Shown here in pieces: positions 1-9,053 of a stretch of 64,000 nt of DNA. Every line of letters begins with the position of its first letter. Position 1 is the first letter of the stretch. The notes under the pieces are model-generated. The model had not been told where the DNA came from. It searched no databases and was given only the letters and a program-made list of their open reading frames with translations. The stretch spans positions 124,001 to 188,000 of the forward strand of contig JBBCXB010000003.1 in assembly GCA_037145635.1 (NCBI GenBank), read 5' to 3'. The position numbers were made by a program, and so were the translations under genes. The stretch comes from JAATFS01 sp037145635. Lineage in GTDB: Bacteria; Pseudomonadota; Gammaproteobacteria; Xanthomonadales; Xanthomonadaceae.

Positions 1-386
1 TGCGGCGCAAGACCATCGGGGACCAGGAACTGGCCCTGCTGCAGTATCTGGGGGAACACGGCGCACTGAGCGTCGGCGAGGTGGCGGCCGGGTTCGGCGA
101 GTCCCGCGGACTGGCGCGCTCGACCGTGCTGACGATGATGGAGCGGCTGCGCGCCAAGGCCTACCTGGCGCGCGAGCCGGTCGACGGGGTCTATCGCTAC
201 GCCGCCACCGCCGCGCAGGACGACGTGGTGCGGGGGGCGGTCGGCAGCTTCGTCGAGAAGACCCTGCAGGGGTCGGTGTCGCCGTTCGTGGCCTGGATGT
301 CGCAGCGCGCCGAGGTCAGCGACGACGAGCTGGCCGAGCTGGAGGCGCTGGTCGCCAAGCTGCAGTCGCAGCGGCGGGAGGGCTGA
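1..386 (+). CDS. BlaI/MecI-family transcriptional repressor, 5' end outside the window
   Basis: The frame is open from the first bases, with codons in phase from position 3, so the true start lies outside the window. The visible 127 residues form a winged helix (helix-turn-helix around the ARSTVLTMMERLRAKAYL segment) followed by a basic and then acidic helical C-terminus, as in BlaI/MecI/CopY repressors. Such proteins bind DNA as dimers and are inactivated by a cognate membrane M56 peptidase. Exactly that type of gene starts 3 bases after this stop codon, which supports a two-gene sensor/repressor operon. The signal sensed is unknown and no beta-lactamase gene is visible. The GTG at 81 is an internal codon, not the start. 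Confidence 0.88.
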   Translation, partial: RRKTIGDQELALLQYLGEHGALSVGEVAAGFGESRGLARSTVLTMMERLRAKAYLAREPVDGVYRYAATAAQDDVVRGAVGSFVEKTLQGSVSPFVAWMSQRAEVSDDELAELEALVAKLQSQRREG

Positions 387-389
387 GCC

Positions 390-2174
390 ATGCCGAGCCT
401 GTTCGAGACGATGCTTGCGCGCCTGGCCGCCACCAGCGTGCAGACGCTGCTGCTGGTGGCGCTGGTATGGGGGGTGTGCCGCGGGGTGAAGCGCCTGCCG
501 GCCGCCACCCAGTGTGCGCTGTGGTGGCTGGTGGGGCTGCAGGCGGTGCTCGGGCTGGTCTGGGGCGGCGCGCTGGAACTGCCGGTGCTGCCCGCGGTGC
601 CGGCCACGACGGCGGGCGCCGCACTGCCCGCGTCGGCGGCCGTGTTGCCGCAGGCACTGCCGGTGGCGGCGCAGGAGCCGGCCCTGGCGTGGCCGCAGCT
701 GGTGATCGCGCTGTGGGCTGCCGGCGTGCTGTCGATGCTGCTGCGCACCGGGTGGGCGTACCGCACCAGCCGCCGCCGGGTGCGTGACGCGGTGCCGTGC
801 CGCGACGCCGCCCTGACCGGGGCGCTGCGCCTGGCGGCCGAGGCGCACGGCCTGCGGCGGGCGCCGCCGCTGCGGTTGTCCGAGCGGATCGATTCGCCGC
901 AGCTGGTGGGCCCGTGGCGCCCGGTACTGCTGTTGCCGGCGCGGCGCATGGCGCATTTCGCCGACGACGACCTGGACATGGCGCTGACCCATGAACTGGT
1001 GCACCTGCGCCGGCGCGACCTGTGGTGGGGCCTGGTACCGGCCCTCGCCCAGCACCTGCTGTTCTTCCACCCGCTGGTCCACCTGGCCGTGCGCGAGTAC
1101 GCGATCGCCCGCGAGGCGGCCTGCGACGCCGCGGTGGTGGCCGGCAGCGGCCATTGCCGCCACGACTACGGACGCCTGCTGGTACAGCTCGGCGTCGCCC
1201 CGCGGCCCGGTGCCGGCCTCGCCAGTGCCTCGCCGTCCTTCCTCAGCCTCAAGCGGAGATTGCTCATGCTGCAGCACACGACTTCGTTCCCGCGCCTGGG
1301 TGCGGCGCTGATCCTGGCCACCGTGGCCGCCGTCGGGGTCCTCCCGCTGCGGCTGGTGGCGCAGCCGATACCTCCGGTTCCTCCCGTGCCGCCGGCCCCG
1401 GGGGCGGTTGCCCCCGCCGCCCCCGCCCTGCCCGCGGCACCGGCGGCTCCCCCTGCGTCCGCGGCTCCGGCCGCTCCGGCCGCCCCGGCAGCGCCCGCGA
1501 TGCCGGCCAAGCCGGTCCCTCCCAAGGCACCGCCGGCGCCGGCGTCGCCGACCACCGGCCTGGTCACCGAGGGCCGCCTGGACCTGTCGCCCCGGCCCGG
1601 GCAGGACGCCTACGTGCTGCTGCACGACGGCCGCAACCTGATGAGCGGGTCGCTGGACGACCTCGGCGAGGCGCGCCGGCTGGCCGGTGACCAGCCCTTG
1701 CTGTGGTTCCGCCGCGACGGCCACCGCTACGTGGTGCGCGACCCCGCCACGCTCGCGCGCTTCCAGGCGCTGTACCGGCCCACCCTGGACCTGGCCGGGC
1801 GGCAGGGCGACCTGGGCCAGCGCCAGGGCGCGCTCGGCGCACGCCAGGGGGAGCTGGGCCAGCAGATCGCCGAGATCGGCACGCGCGCGGCGGCGGCAGC
1901 GATCGAGCAGGCGCACGCCGCGATCGGGTCGGCATCGGCTCCGGTGACCTCCGCCGCGGCGCGGTCGGCCGCCCGTTCGGCTGCCGAGGACCTGCGCCGC
2001 GAGGGACTGGAGCAGGAGATCGCGACCCTGGCCCGCCAGCAGGCCGCGCTGGGCCTGCAGCAGGGCGGCCTGGCGCGGCAGCAGGCCGAGGCCAGCGCGC
2101 ACGCCGGCCAGGCGGCCGACCGGCTGTTGCAACAGGCCATCCGTCAGGGCCTGGCGACTCCGGTCGACGGCTGA
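390..2174 (+). CDS. M56 (BlaR1-like) membrane metallopeptidase
   Basis: The 594-residue protein has an integral-membrane N-terminal half (hydrophobic segments near residues 17-30, 45-65 and 104-122) carrying the zinc-protease motif HELVH at 201-205. A further membrane segment lies near 305-325. This is the BlaR1/MecR1 antirepressor architecture, in which the cytosolic zinc protease inactivates the partner BlaI-type repressor encoded just upstream (3-base gap). No C-terminal penicillin-binding domain is present. Residues from about 326 to 395 are almost pure Pro/Ala, and the C-terminus (about 470-590) is rich in repeated Q-G/RQ-G units and Gln/Ala helices. The ligand is therefore probably not a beta-lactam, though this is inference. 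The gene ends 6 bases from the convergent exonuclease gene. Confidence 0.85.
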   Translation: MPSLFETMLARLAATSVQTLLLVALVWGVCRGVKRLPAATQCALWWLVGLQAVLGLVWGGALELPVLPAVPATTAGAALPASAAVLPQALPVAAQEPALAWPQLVIALWAAGVLSMLLRTGWAYRTSRRRVRDAVPCRDAALTGALRLAAEAHGLRRAPPLRLSERIDSPQLVGPWRPVLLLPARRMAHFADDDLDMALTHELVHLRRRDLWWGLVPALAQHLLFFHPLVHLAVREYAIAREAACDAAVVAGSGHCRHDYGRLLVQLGVAPRPGAGLASASPSFLSLKRRLLMLQHTTSFPRLGAALILATVAAVGVLPLRLVAQPIPPVPPVPPAPGAVAPAAPALPAAPAAPPASAAPAAPAAPAAPAMPAKPVPPKAPPAPASPTTGLVTEGRLDLSPRPGQDAYVLLHDGRNLMSGSLDDLGEARRLAGDQPLLWFRRDGHRYVVRDPATLARFQALYRPTLDLAGRQGDLGQRQGALGARQGELGQQIAEIGTRAAAAAIEQAHAAIGSASAPVTSAAARSAARSAAEDLRREGLEQEIATLARQQAALGLQQGGLARQQAEASAHAGQAADRLLQQAIRQGLATPVDG

Positions 2175-2180
2175 GCCGGC

Positions 2181-3695
2181 TCAGCCGTCGCAGGGCGGCA
2201 GCGCGCGCTCCTCGGCCTCGGCCGCCACCAGCCGCTGCAGCAGCAGCGACAGCGTGACCACGTCCTGGTGGTTGTGCTCGGCCACCCGGCGCAGGTTGCG
2301 CGCGCTGCCGCCACGCAGGAAGCCGAGCCAGGCCGCGGGAGCCTCGGAGCCCGGCAGGTCCTCCTCGCGCACCACCCGCAGCAGTTGGCGCTCGATGGTC
2401 GCCAGCTTGCAGTTCTCCCAGGTGCCGCGGTAGCGGCGGCGGGTGGGGTGCAGCAGGTCGACGTGGTCCAGCGCCGACAGCGGGTCGCCGCGGCGCGCCA
2501 GCCGGTAGCGCGTCTTCAGCAGCGGCGCGTCGTAGCTGCGGCCGTTGTAGCTGGACAGCACGGTGTCCGCGGCCAGCCAGGCGGTGAAGGCGTCGAGCAT
2601 CGCGCTCTCGGCCGCCATCGTCGAGATCATCAGCTGGCGCACGCGCAGGCCCATGCCCTGCTCCGCGTCCAGGTGCCAGTCCGCCGCGCCGATCATGAAG
2701 GCGCGGGTGCCGGTACCGCCGGCCAGGCCGGTGGTCTCGGTATCGAAGAACAGCAGCTGCCTCGGGTCGACCGCGTCCTCGCGGCGCGCGAACGCCAGCG
2801 ACAGCGCCTGCCGCGGAATCGGCTGCGGCAGGAACGCCTCGATCAGGTGCAGGCCCGGCGCGATCTCGCGCCCGGGCAGGTGGCGGTCGCCGTGCAGTGT
2901 GCGTGCAGGCGTGCCCTGCCCCGGCACCGCGCGTTCGCGCAGGCCCAGCAGGCGGCGCAGCGACCCCATGCCGGCGCGCGCCGGCGTGTCCGGCCGCGGA
3001 GCCGGCGTGGGCACCGCGGCGGGCGCATGCCGGACCTCGCGCTCGACCCAGGCGAACACCGAGGCGTCGGCGGGCGTCGCGGGCCGGACCGGGCCCTGGC
3101 CGGGCGCCGTCGCTGCCACCGCGGCCGGAGCCGGCGCGGCCGCCGGGCCGGGGACGCGCGGCGGCACGGCAGGCGTCTCGCCCGGGCCGCCGGCGGCGCG
3201 CGTTTCCTGGCCGTGCCCGGCCCGGTCCGCCGGCCGCGCGCCCGGCCGCGGCCGCTCCGGTCCCGGCGGGCGACGACGCACCAGGCCATTGCCGGCCGGT
3301 GCGCGGCCGGCGCTCCCGGCTGCCGGCCCCGGCGCGCCGGGGACGTCCGGCATGGCGCTGTCCGCGAGGCGTTCGAGGGCGGGTGCGCCGGCGCCCGGTT
3401 GCGGAAGATGCGATGCCCGCGCGGCCGGCGGTTCGATCGCTGCCCGCTCCGGCACGGCCTGCCCGATCTGCCGCCGCAAGGCGCGCAGCCGCTCCGGGCT
3501 CACCGCCGCCCTGCCCGGGCCCGGCGACGCGGCCGGCGTGCCTGCGCTCGCGGGCGTGTCACCGCCGTCGGTGTCGTCGCGCGCCGTGGGCGCAGGCGCC
3601 GCCGCGGGCGTGCCGGGCGTCCCGGCGGCGCCCGGTCGCGCGGTCTCGCCGGCCTGTCGCCGCAGCAGGCGCAGCCGTTCGGCGCTTACGCTCAT
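2181..3695 (-). CDS. mrfB: RNase H-fold 3'-5' exonuclease, MrfB/YprB-like
   Basis: This is a 504-residue protein. The C-terminal 220 residues form a DEDD-type exonuclease domain: FFDTETTG with acidic residues D318 and E320, a YNGRSYDAPLL segment, and an HNHQDVV motif with D478. The N-terminal ~280 residues are Pro/Ala/Gly/Arg-rich and probably disordered, making it longer than Bacillus YprB (about 410 residues). The start ATG (3693-3695) overlaps the helicase stop codon (ATGA), so the two are translationally coupled. The open frame continues far upstream across the helicase gene, but that part is antisense-type shadow and was excluded. In Bacillus subtilis the same pair (mrfA-mrfB) repairs mitomycin C damage. 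Assignment here is by domain and gene order only. Confidence 0.75.
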   Translation of the reverse strand: MSVSAERLRLLRRQAGETARPGAAGTPGTPAAAPAPTARDDTDGGDTPASAGTPAASPGPGRAAVSPERLRALRRQIGQAVPERAAIEPPAARASHLPQPGAGAPALERLADSAMPDVPGAPGPAAGSAGRAPAGNGLVRRRPPGPERPRPGARPADRAGHGQETRAAGGPGETPAVPPRVPGPAAAPAPAAVAATAPGQGPVRPATPADASVFAWVEREVRHAPAAVPTPAPRPDTPARAGMGSLRRLLGLRERAVPGQGTPARTLHGDRHLPGREIAPGLHLIEAFLPQPIPRQALSLAFARREDAVDPRQLLFFDTETTGLAGGTGTRAFMIGAADWHLDAEQGMGLRVRQLMISTMAAESAMLDAFTAWLAADTVLSSYNGRSYDAPLLKTRYRLARRGDPLSALDHVDLLHPTRRRYRGTWENCKLATIERQLLRVVREEDLPGSEAPAAWLGFLRGGSARNLRRVAEHNHQDVVTLSLLLQRLVAAEAEERALPPCDG

Positions 3696-6178
3696 GCCGG
3701 GACGTCCAGCGCCCGTTCGGTGTCCCAGGTGCGGCCGGCCGGGGCGTCCAGGTGCGAGAGCAGGCCCAGCACCGTCAGCGCCAGCGACTTCGGCGTCTCG
3801 CCGTCGCCGTCTTCGTGCGCGGCCAGCACCGGGCCGACGCAGGCCGGGCAGCCGGCCTTGCAGTCGCAGCGGCGCACCAGTTCGTCGGCGCGCTGCAGCA
3901 GCTCGGCCTGGCGCTGCCACAGCGGCTCGCTCAGGCCCACGCCGCCGGGGAAGTTGTCGTACAGGTAGACCGTGGGCACGAACGCCTGCTGCAGTTCCAC
4001 CCCGACCTCCTGGCCCTCCTCCACGCCACGCAGCTGGCCGCGGCCGGTCTGGTCGGCGACCGCGAACCACGCGCCGTCGCCGTTGCCGACCGCCTTCTGC
4101 AGGTCGCGCGCATCGGCCATCACCGCCACCGTGGCGACCACGTGCAGCGCGTAGGCCGCGCCGAGGAAGCCGTCCAGCGCGTCCTGCCGGGACGCGAACG
4201 CGCGGCCCAGCGTGGCCTGCGGCAGCTGCCACCACACCGCAGTGGTGTGCAGCTCCTGGTCGGGCAGGTTGACCGGACCGTAGCCGATGTTCTCGTGGGT
4301 GTAGTAGCGGATCTTCTTGTAGCCGGCCACGCGCCGCACCACGTGCACCTCGCCGTGGTGGCAGTCGCCGCGTCCGGCCGGGCCGCCGTCGAAGCGGTCC
4401 AGCACCTTTAGCTTGGTGAAGTCGATGCTGTCGGTGTAGTAGTCCACGCGGGTGCGGGTGACGTAGGCCTTGCGGCCCTCCCAGTCGAGCCGCTCGACCT
4501 GGTACGGCGTGCTCTGCACCATGTGGATCGCGCCCTCGTACAGCGTCAGCGCGGCGGCCGAGTAGTCGACCTCGGCGATGATCTGCTGCTTGCCGTCGGT
4601 CTTGTCGACCACCACGAAGTTGCCGTCGGCGACCGAGCGCAGGCTCACCGCGTTGGCCGGGTAGCTGTCGGCGATCCACTCCCAGCGGTCGCCCTCGCGG
4701 TGGATCACCCCGCTCTCGGCCAGCGCCTCGAGGAACACCAGCGGATCGATCGGCCCGAACGGCTCGCCGCCGACGAACGGCAGCTCGAACGCGGCGCAGC
4801 GGATGTGGTCGAACAGGATCAGCGGCTGGTCCGGCGCGATGCGCGCATGCTCGGGCGAGGCCTCGGCGAAGAAGTCCGGGTGCCGCACCACGTACTGGTC
4901 CAGCGGCTGCGAGCTGGCCACCAGCACGCCCAGCGCCGGCTGCTGGCGCCGCCCTGCCCGGCCGAAACGCTGCCAGGTGGCCGCCACGCTGCCGGGATAG
5001 CCGTTGAGCACCACCACGTCGAGCGCGCCGATGTCCACGCCCAGCTCCAGCGCCGAGGTCGAGACGATGCCGTCGATGCTGCCGGCGCGCATCGCCCGCT
5101 CGACCTCGCGGCGCTCGGTGGGCAGGTAGCCGCCGCGGTAGGCGCGGATGCGCGGCGGCTTGCGCGGGTCGTGGTCGAAGATGTCCTTCAGGTACTTGGT
5201 CAGCACCTCCACCATCAGCCGGGTCTGCGCGAACACCAGGGTCTTGAGCCCGGACTTGATCGCGATGCGCGCGATGCGGTTGCTCTGCGAGCGCGCCGAC
5301 GCGCGCAGCCCGAGGTCGGCGTTGACCACGGGCGGGTTCCACAGCAGCACGTGCTTGTCGCCGGTGGGCGCGCCGGACTCGGTGATCGCGTGCACGCGCT
5401 GCTCGATCAGCGCCTCGGCGTGGGCATTCGGGTTGCCGATTGTCGCCGAGCACAGGATGAACTGCGGGTGGGCGCCGTAGAACGCGCAGATGCGCCTGAG
5501 CCGGCGCAGCACGTTGGTGACGTGGCTGCCGAACACGCCGCGGTAGGTGTGGATCTCGTCGATCACCACGTAGCGCAGGTTCTCGAAGAACTGCGCCCAC
5601 TTGGTGTGGTGCGGCAGGATCGCCTGGTGCAGCATGTCCGGGTTGGACACCACGATGTCGCCGTGCAGGCGGATCGCCTGGCGCGCGTCGCCCGGGGTGT
5701 CGCCGTCGAAGGTGAAGGCCTTCACCCCCAGTTCGCCGGCGCGGTTGAGCTCCAGCAGCTCGGCGACCTGGTCCTGCGCCAGCGCCTTGGTCGGGAACAG
5801 GTACAGCGCCTTGGCGTGGCCGGTCATCGCCGCGCTCACCACCGGCAGCGTGTAGCACAGCGACTTGCCGGAGGCGGTCGGGGTGACGACGGCCACGTGC
5901 TCGCCGCGCTGGGTGGCGGCCCAGGCCTCGGCCTGGTGGCTGTAGAGCTGGGTGATGCCGCGCGCGCGCAGGGCCGCGGCCAGGGCCGGCGGCACGTCGT
6001 CGGGGATCGGCGCGTAGCGGCCCTCGCGCCCGGGCAGGGTGAAGCTGCCGGTGATGCGGTCGTGGTAGCGCCGCTCCAGCCGCTCGGTCAGCAACGCGCC
6101 GTCGCGGCTGGGCCGCCCGTCGGTGGTGGCCAGGGCACGCTCGGCGGTCTCGGTGCGCGGGGCGAGGGCGTAGGCCAT
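3692..6178 (-). CDS. mrfA: DEAD/DEAH-box helicase with DUF1998 zinc domain, MrfA/YprA-like
   Basis: This is an SF2 helicase of 828 residues. Walker A is TASGKS with K105, motif II is DEIH at 207-210, and the second RecA domain includes STSALELGVDIGALD and QRFGRAGR. The C-terminal DUF1998 region carries a four-cysteine zinc cluster (CDCKAGCPAC, about residue 775). This is the YprA/MrfA and Hrq1-like family, 3'-5' DNA helicases acting in DNA repair. The ATG at 6178 is preferred because GGAAG lies 8 bases upstream; a TTG 15 bases further out has no ribosome-binding site. The gene is first in a two-gene operon with the exonuclease, coupled by a 4-base overlap. Confidence 0.82.
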   Translation of the reverse strand: MAYALAPRTETAERALATTDGRPSRDGALLTERLERRYHDRITGSFTLPGREGRYAPIPDDVPPALAAALRARGITQLYSHQAEAWAATQRGEHVAVVTPTASGKSLCYTLPVVSAAMTGHAKALYLFPTKALAQDQVAELLELNRAGELGVKAFTFDGDTPGDARQAIRLHGDIVVSNPDMLHQAILPHHTKWAQFFENLRYVVIDEIHTYRGVFGSHVTNVLRRLRRICAFYGAHPQFILCSATIGNPNAHAEALIEQRVHAITESGAPTGDKHVLLWNPPVVNADLGLRASARSQSNRIARIAIKSGLKTLVFAQTRLMVEVLTKYLKDIFDHDPRKPPRIRAYRGGYLPTERREVERAMRAGSIDGIVSTSALELGVDIGALDVVVLNGYPGSVAATWQRFGRAGRRQQPALGVLVASSQPLDQYVVRHPDFFAEASPEHARIAPDQPLILFDHIRCAAFELPFVGGEPFGPIDPLVFLEALAESGVIHREGDRWEWIADSYPANAVSLRSVADGNFVVVDKTDGKQQIIAEVDYSAAALTLYEGAIHMVQSTPYQVERLDWEGRKAYVTRTRVDYYTDSIDFTKLKVLDRFDGGPAGRGDCHHGEVHVVRRVAGYKKIRYYTHENIGYGPVNLPDQELHTTAVWWQLPQATLGRAFASRQDALDGFLGAAYALHVVATVAVMADARDLQKAVGNGDGAWFAVADQTGRGQLRGVEEGQEVGVELQQAFVPTVYLYDNFPGGVGLSEPLWQRQAELLQRADELVRRCDCKAGCPACVGPVLAAHEDGDGETPKSLALTVLGLLSHLDAPAGRTWDTERALDVPA

Positions 6179-6387
6179 GCGGGCAGCTTCCAAAGACGGG
6201 CATCAGAGCCTATCCCCGTCTCAGCATGTGAGACCCCTTTGTCGTCAATGGCTTATCCGGCCGGGAAGGTGTCCCGGCGGGCCCGTGGCCGGCGGGCGCG
6301 GATCGGCGGCCGCGGCCGGGCCCGCCGCGTCGAGCTTGCGAAGCGGGCCGCAGTGGACGGCGCCGGACCGGGTCCGCTCCCGGGCGG

Positions 6388-7437
6388 TCAGGGCAGGGCG
6401 TGGACGTCGATGCCCTTCGCGCCGGGGAACAGGGTCCTGGGCGGCGCGCGCCGCAGTTGCCACATGTCGCCCATGATCCGGTCCAGCCCGCGGTCCAGGC
6501 CGGTGACGAGTCCCGCCCCCGGCGTGAAGGTCAGCTCGCCGAAATAGATGCGGCCCTGCTGGATGTACCAGTCGACCCGGGTGTAGTCGAAATCGTTCGC
6601 CAGCACCTTGCTCAGTTCCAGCGCCTGCCGCAGCTGGTCCGCCGGGCAGGGCGGATCCCGCCCCTCGTCGCGGATCCGGTGGAACGCCTCGTCCAGGTTG
6701 TTGACGAAGAAGGTCATCGCCAGCGCCGAGTTGAAGCGGTTGTAGATCACCTGCAGGACGTATTCGAAGCGGCCGTCGTGCTGCCTGAACATGTGGAACT
6801 TGTAATCCACCGGCACGCTGGCCTCGTCGCCGATGTACTGCTCGACCAGGATCTGGCGGTGGATGCCGCGATAGTGGATCTCGCGCGAGGCGAGCGAGAA
6901 ATCGGTGCGCAGCCACTGCGCGCAGCGTTCGACGATGCGGCGTTTCGCATTCGCGTCCGGCTCCTCGCGCACGATTTCCACCATGCCCGCGCCATGGCTG
7001 GCCTTGATCACGGTCTGCCGCCAGTGCGGCAGGGCCAGCAGGGCGGCGGGGTCGGCGGTGGCCGACACCAGCGGGATCAGGTACTGGCACCCGATGCTCG
7101 CCGCGACATGGCCCCGGACCGCGTACTTGTCGGCAAGCCGGGTGTAGCGCGGGTACTCGCCGTGGACGCACTTGCGGTAGAGCACCTTCTCGTTGAAGCC
7201 CTTCGGGTCGCGCAGGTCGGGCAGCCGGCCGAACGTATCGAAGAAGTAGATCTGGTCCTGGTACCGCCACGGCAGCGGCTTCACCAGGGTATGGGCGCAC
7301 TTGCGGAACAGCCGCCGCAAGCCGGGGCGGCGGTGGCCCGCACGGGGCGATCCGTCGGCCGCCGTGCCGGGGGGCGGCGTGGCAGCAACGACCGGGGAAA
7401 TCGGATGTGTAAACGCCACCGCCATGTCGTCGGCCAC
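6388..7437 (-). CDS. TupA-like ATP-grasp protein
   Basis: About 349 residues. The segments FFDTFGRLPDLRDPKGFNEK, RYTRLADKYAVRGHVA, VIKASHGAGM, VDYKFHMF, DYTRVDWYI and ELTFTPGAG match the ATP-grasp family typified by TupA (teichuronopeptide synthesis). In proteobacteria such genes often sit with surface-polysaccharide genes, where they are thought to ligate an amino acid to a sugar or carboxylate. Here the gene is solitary. The start is uncertain. GTG at 7437 has GGCGAGG 8 bases upstream and is preferred; ATG at 7425 is possible; ATG at 7485 would overlap a CRP-type palindrome and has no ribosome-binding site. The substrate cannot be told from sequence. Confidence 0.72.
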   Translation of the reverse strand: MADDMAVAFTHPISPVVAATPPPGTAADGSPRAGHRRPGLRRLFRKCAHTLVKPLPWRYQDQIYFFDTFGRLPDLRDPKGFNEKVLYRKCVHGEYPRYTRLADKYAVRGHVAASIGCQYLIPLVSATADPAALLALPHWRQTVIKASHGAGMVEIVREEPDANAKRRIVERCAQWLRTDFSLASREIHYRGIHRQILVEQYIGDEASVPVDYKFHMFRQHDGRFEYVLQVIYNRFNSALAMTFFVNNLDEAFHRIRDEGRDPPCPADQLRQALELSKVLANDFDYTRVDWYIQQGRIYFGELTFTPGAGLVTGLDRGLDRIMGDMWQLRRAPPRTLFPGAKGIDVHALP

Positions 7438-7468
7438 TCGCAGGTCCTCGCCTTCCCTGGGAGAATAA

Positions 7469-7506
7469 TGTGACACAGAGCACATAATAATGTGAAGTGC
7501 GTCACG
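7469..7506 (-). promoter_or_regulatory. Two tandem CRP/Clp-type boxes
   Basis: TGTGA-cacaga-GCACA lies at 7469-7484 and TGTGA-agtgcg-TCACG at 7491-7506, with centres exactly 22 bp (two helical turns) apart. The consensus for CRP, and for its Xanthomonas homologue Clp, is TGTGA-N6-TCACA, so each site matches 9 of 10 positions. The second site extends to AATAATGTGA-N6-TCACGTTATT. They lie between the divergent ATP-grasp and antiporter genes, 32-70 bases from the preferred ATP-grasp start. Which gene they control is not settled. Confidence 0.6.
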
Positions 7507-7703
7507 TTATTTTTGGTGCGATAGGCGCCGGGGGCGGGTCCTCGGGAGGCCCGGCAGGGCGGCCCCCGTCCCCTTGCCGCCGCGTCCGGGCAGGTCCCTC
7601 GGCCGGGGACGGGGATGCTGCGGCGGCGCATGACATCGATCCGGCCGATCGTCGATACTCCGCGCCTCGACGGCGAGCCACGATGGACAGGGGAACTTGG
7701 GTG

Positions 7704-8963
7704 ATGACGACGCCGCAGATGTCGATCTATTTCTTCCTGCAGGCCGCGGTGATCCTGCTGGTCTGCCGCCTGGTGGGCAGGCTGGCGCAGCGGCTGGGGC
7801 AGCCGCAGGTGGTGGGCGAGATGATCGCCGGGGTGGCGCTGGGGCCGTCGCTGTTCGGGCTGCTGTGGCCGGCGGGGCAGCAGGCGCTGTTTCCCAAGCA
7901 GACGCTGGACGTGCTGTACGTGCTGGCGCAGCTGGGCGTGGGGCTGTACATGTTCCTGGTCGGCAGCGAGTTCCGCGGCGACCACTTCAAGGCCCGCTAC
8001 CGCAGCGCGATGCTGGTCTCGGTGGCCGGCATCGCGGTGCCGTTCGTGCTGGCCTTCGCGCTGACGCCGTGGCTGCTGGGCATCCCCGGGCTGTTCTCGG
8101 CGCGGGTGGGGGCGGGCGATGCCGCGCTGTTCCTCGGCGCGGCGATCGCGATCACCGCCTTCCCGATGCTGGCGCGCATCATCCACGAGCGCGGCCTGGC
8201 CGGCACGCCGCTGGGCACGCTGGCGCTGACCGCCGGCGCGGTGGACGACGCGGCCGCCTGGTGCATCCTGGCGGTGGTGCTGGCCAGCTTCGGCGGCAGC
8301 TGGGGCAGCGCCTACCTGGCGATCGGCGGCGGCATCGCGTTCGCGCTGTTCATGGTGCTGGTCGGGCGCCACCTGCTGCGGCGGCTGGCCGACCGCGTGG
8401 CCCCGGACGCGCCGCTGGGCGCGACGCTGCTGGCGGTACTGCTGGCGCTGTTCTGCCTGTGCGCCTGGGCGATGGACGCGATCGGCATCCACGCGGTGTT
8501 CGGCGGCTTCCTGCTCGGCGCCTGCCTGCCCAAGGGCGCGCTGACCGAGAAGCTGCGCGCCCAGATGCAGCCGTTCGTGGTGGTGTTCCTGCTGCCGATG
8601 TTCTTCACCTTCTCCGGGCTCAAGACCCAGCTCGACGTGCTGCTCGACCCGCAGCTGCTGCTGGCCGCGCTGGCGATCCTGGTGGCGTCGTTCGCCGGCA
8701 AGGGGCTGGCCTGCTGGGCGGCGGCACGCGCTTCGGGGCAGGGCGCGCAGGACGCGATGGCGATCGGCGCGCTGATGAACGCGCGCGGCCTGATGGAGCT
8801 GATCCTGATCAACATCGGCCTGCAGGCCGGGGTCATCCAGCCGGGCCTGTTCTCGATCCTGGTGCTGATGGCGATCGTGACCACGCTGGCCGCCACGCCG
8901 CTGTTCAACTGGATCATGCGGCGGCGCACCGACGCGCCGCTGGCGGCACCGGCCCGCCGCTGA
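7704..8963 (+). CDS. Cation:proton antiporter, CPA2/KefB type
   Basis: The protein is 419 residues and almost entirely made of transmembrane helices (about 12), with the CPA2 features QPQVVGEMIAGVALGPSLFG near the N-terminus, a TAGAVDDAAAW segment carrying the ion-translocating aspartates, and HAVFGGFLLGACLP. It exchanges K+ or Na+ for H+ across the inner membrane; the ion is not predictable. There is no C-terminal TrkA-N regulatory domain, so it is a short-form antiporter. ATG at 7704 is chosen because AGGGGAA stands 8 bases upstream. An in-frame ATG at 7683 and longer frames are less well supported. Confidence 0.85.
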   Translation: MTTPQMSIYFFLQAAVILLVCRLVGRLAQRLGQPQVVGEMIAGVALGPSLFGLLWPAGQQALFPKQTLDVLYVLAQLGVGLYMFLVGSEFRGDHFKARYRSAMLVSVAGIAVPFVLAFALTPWLLGIPGLFSARVGAGDAALFLGAAIAITAFPMLARIIHERGLAGTPLGTLALTAGAVDDAAAWCILAVVLASFGGSWGSAYLAIGGGIAFALFMVLVGRHLLRRLADRVAPDAPLGATLLAVLLALFCLCAWAMDAIGIHAVFGGFLLGACLPKGALTEKLRAQMQPFVVVFLLPMFFTFSGLKTQLDVLLDPQLLLAALAILVASFAGKGLACWAAARASGQGAQDAMAIGALMNARGLMELILINIGLQAGVIQPGLFSILVLMAIVTTLAATPLFNWIMRRRTDAPLAAPARR

Positions 8964-9053
8964 GACCCGCCGGCGCCTGCCTGGCGCGGGCGACGATATG
9001 CGCCGGCCCGCCGCCGGCGCGACCGCTGCGCCGGGACGGCGCCCGTCGCCGGC

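Noticed and set aside
2181..6203. A single 1340-residue minus-strand frame covering both the exonuclease and helicase region
   Set aside because: Only the part after 3695 is protein-like. The rest is an out-of-frame shadow of the helicase, arginine-rich and without domains.
4523..6547. A 674-residue plus-strand frame antisense to the helicase
   Set aside because: It is antisense to a gene with clear motifs, with typical high-GC shadow composition (His/Ala/Arg/Gly) and no ribosome-binding site.
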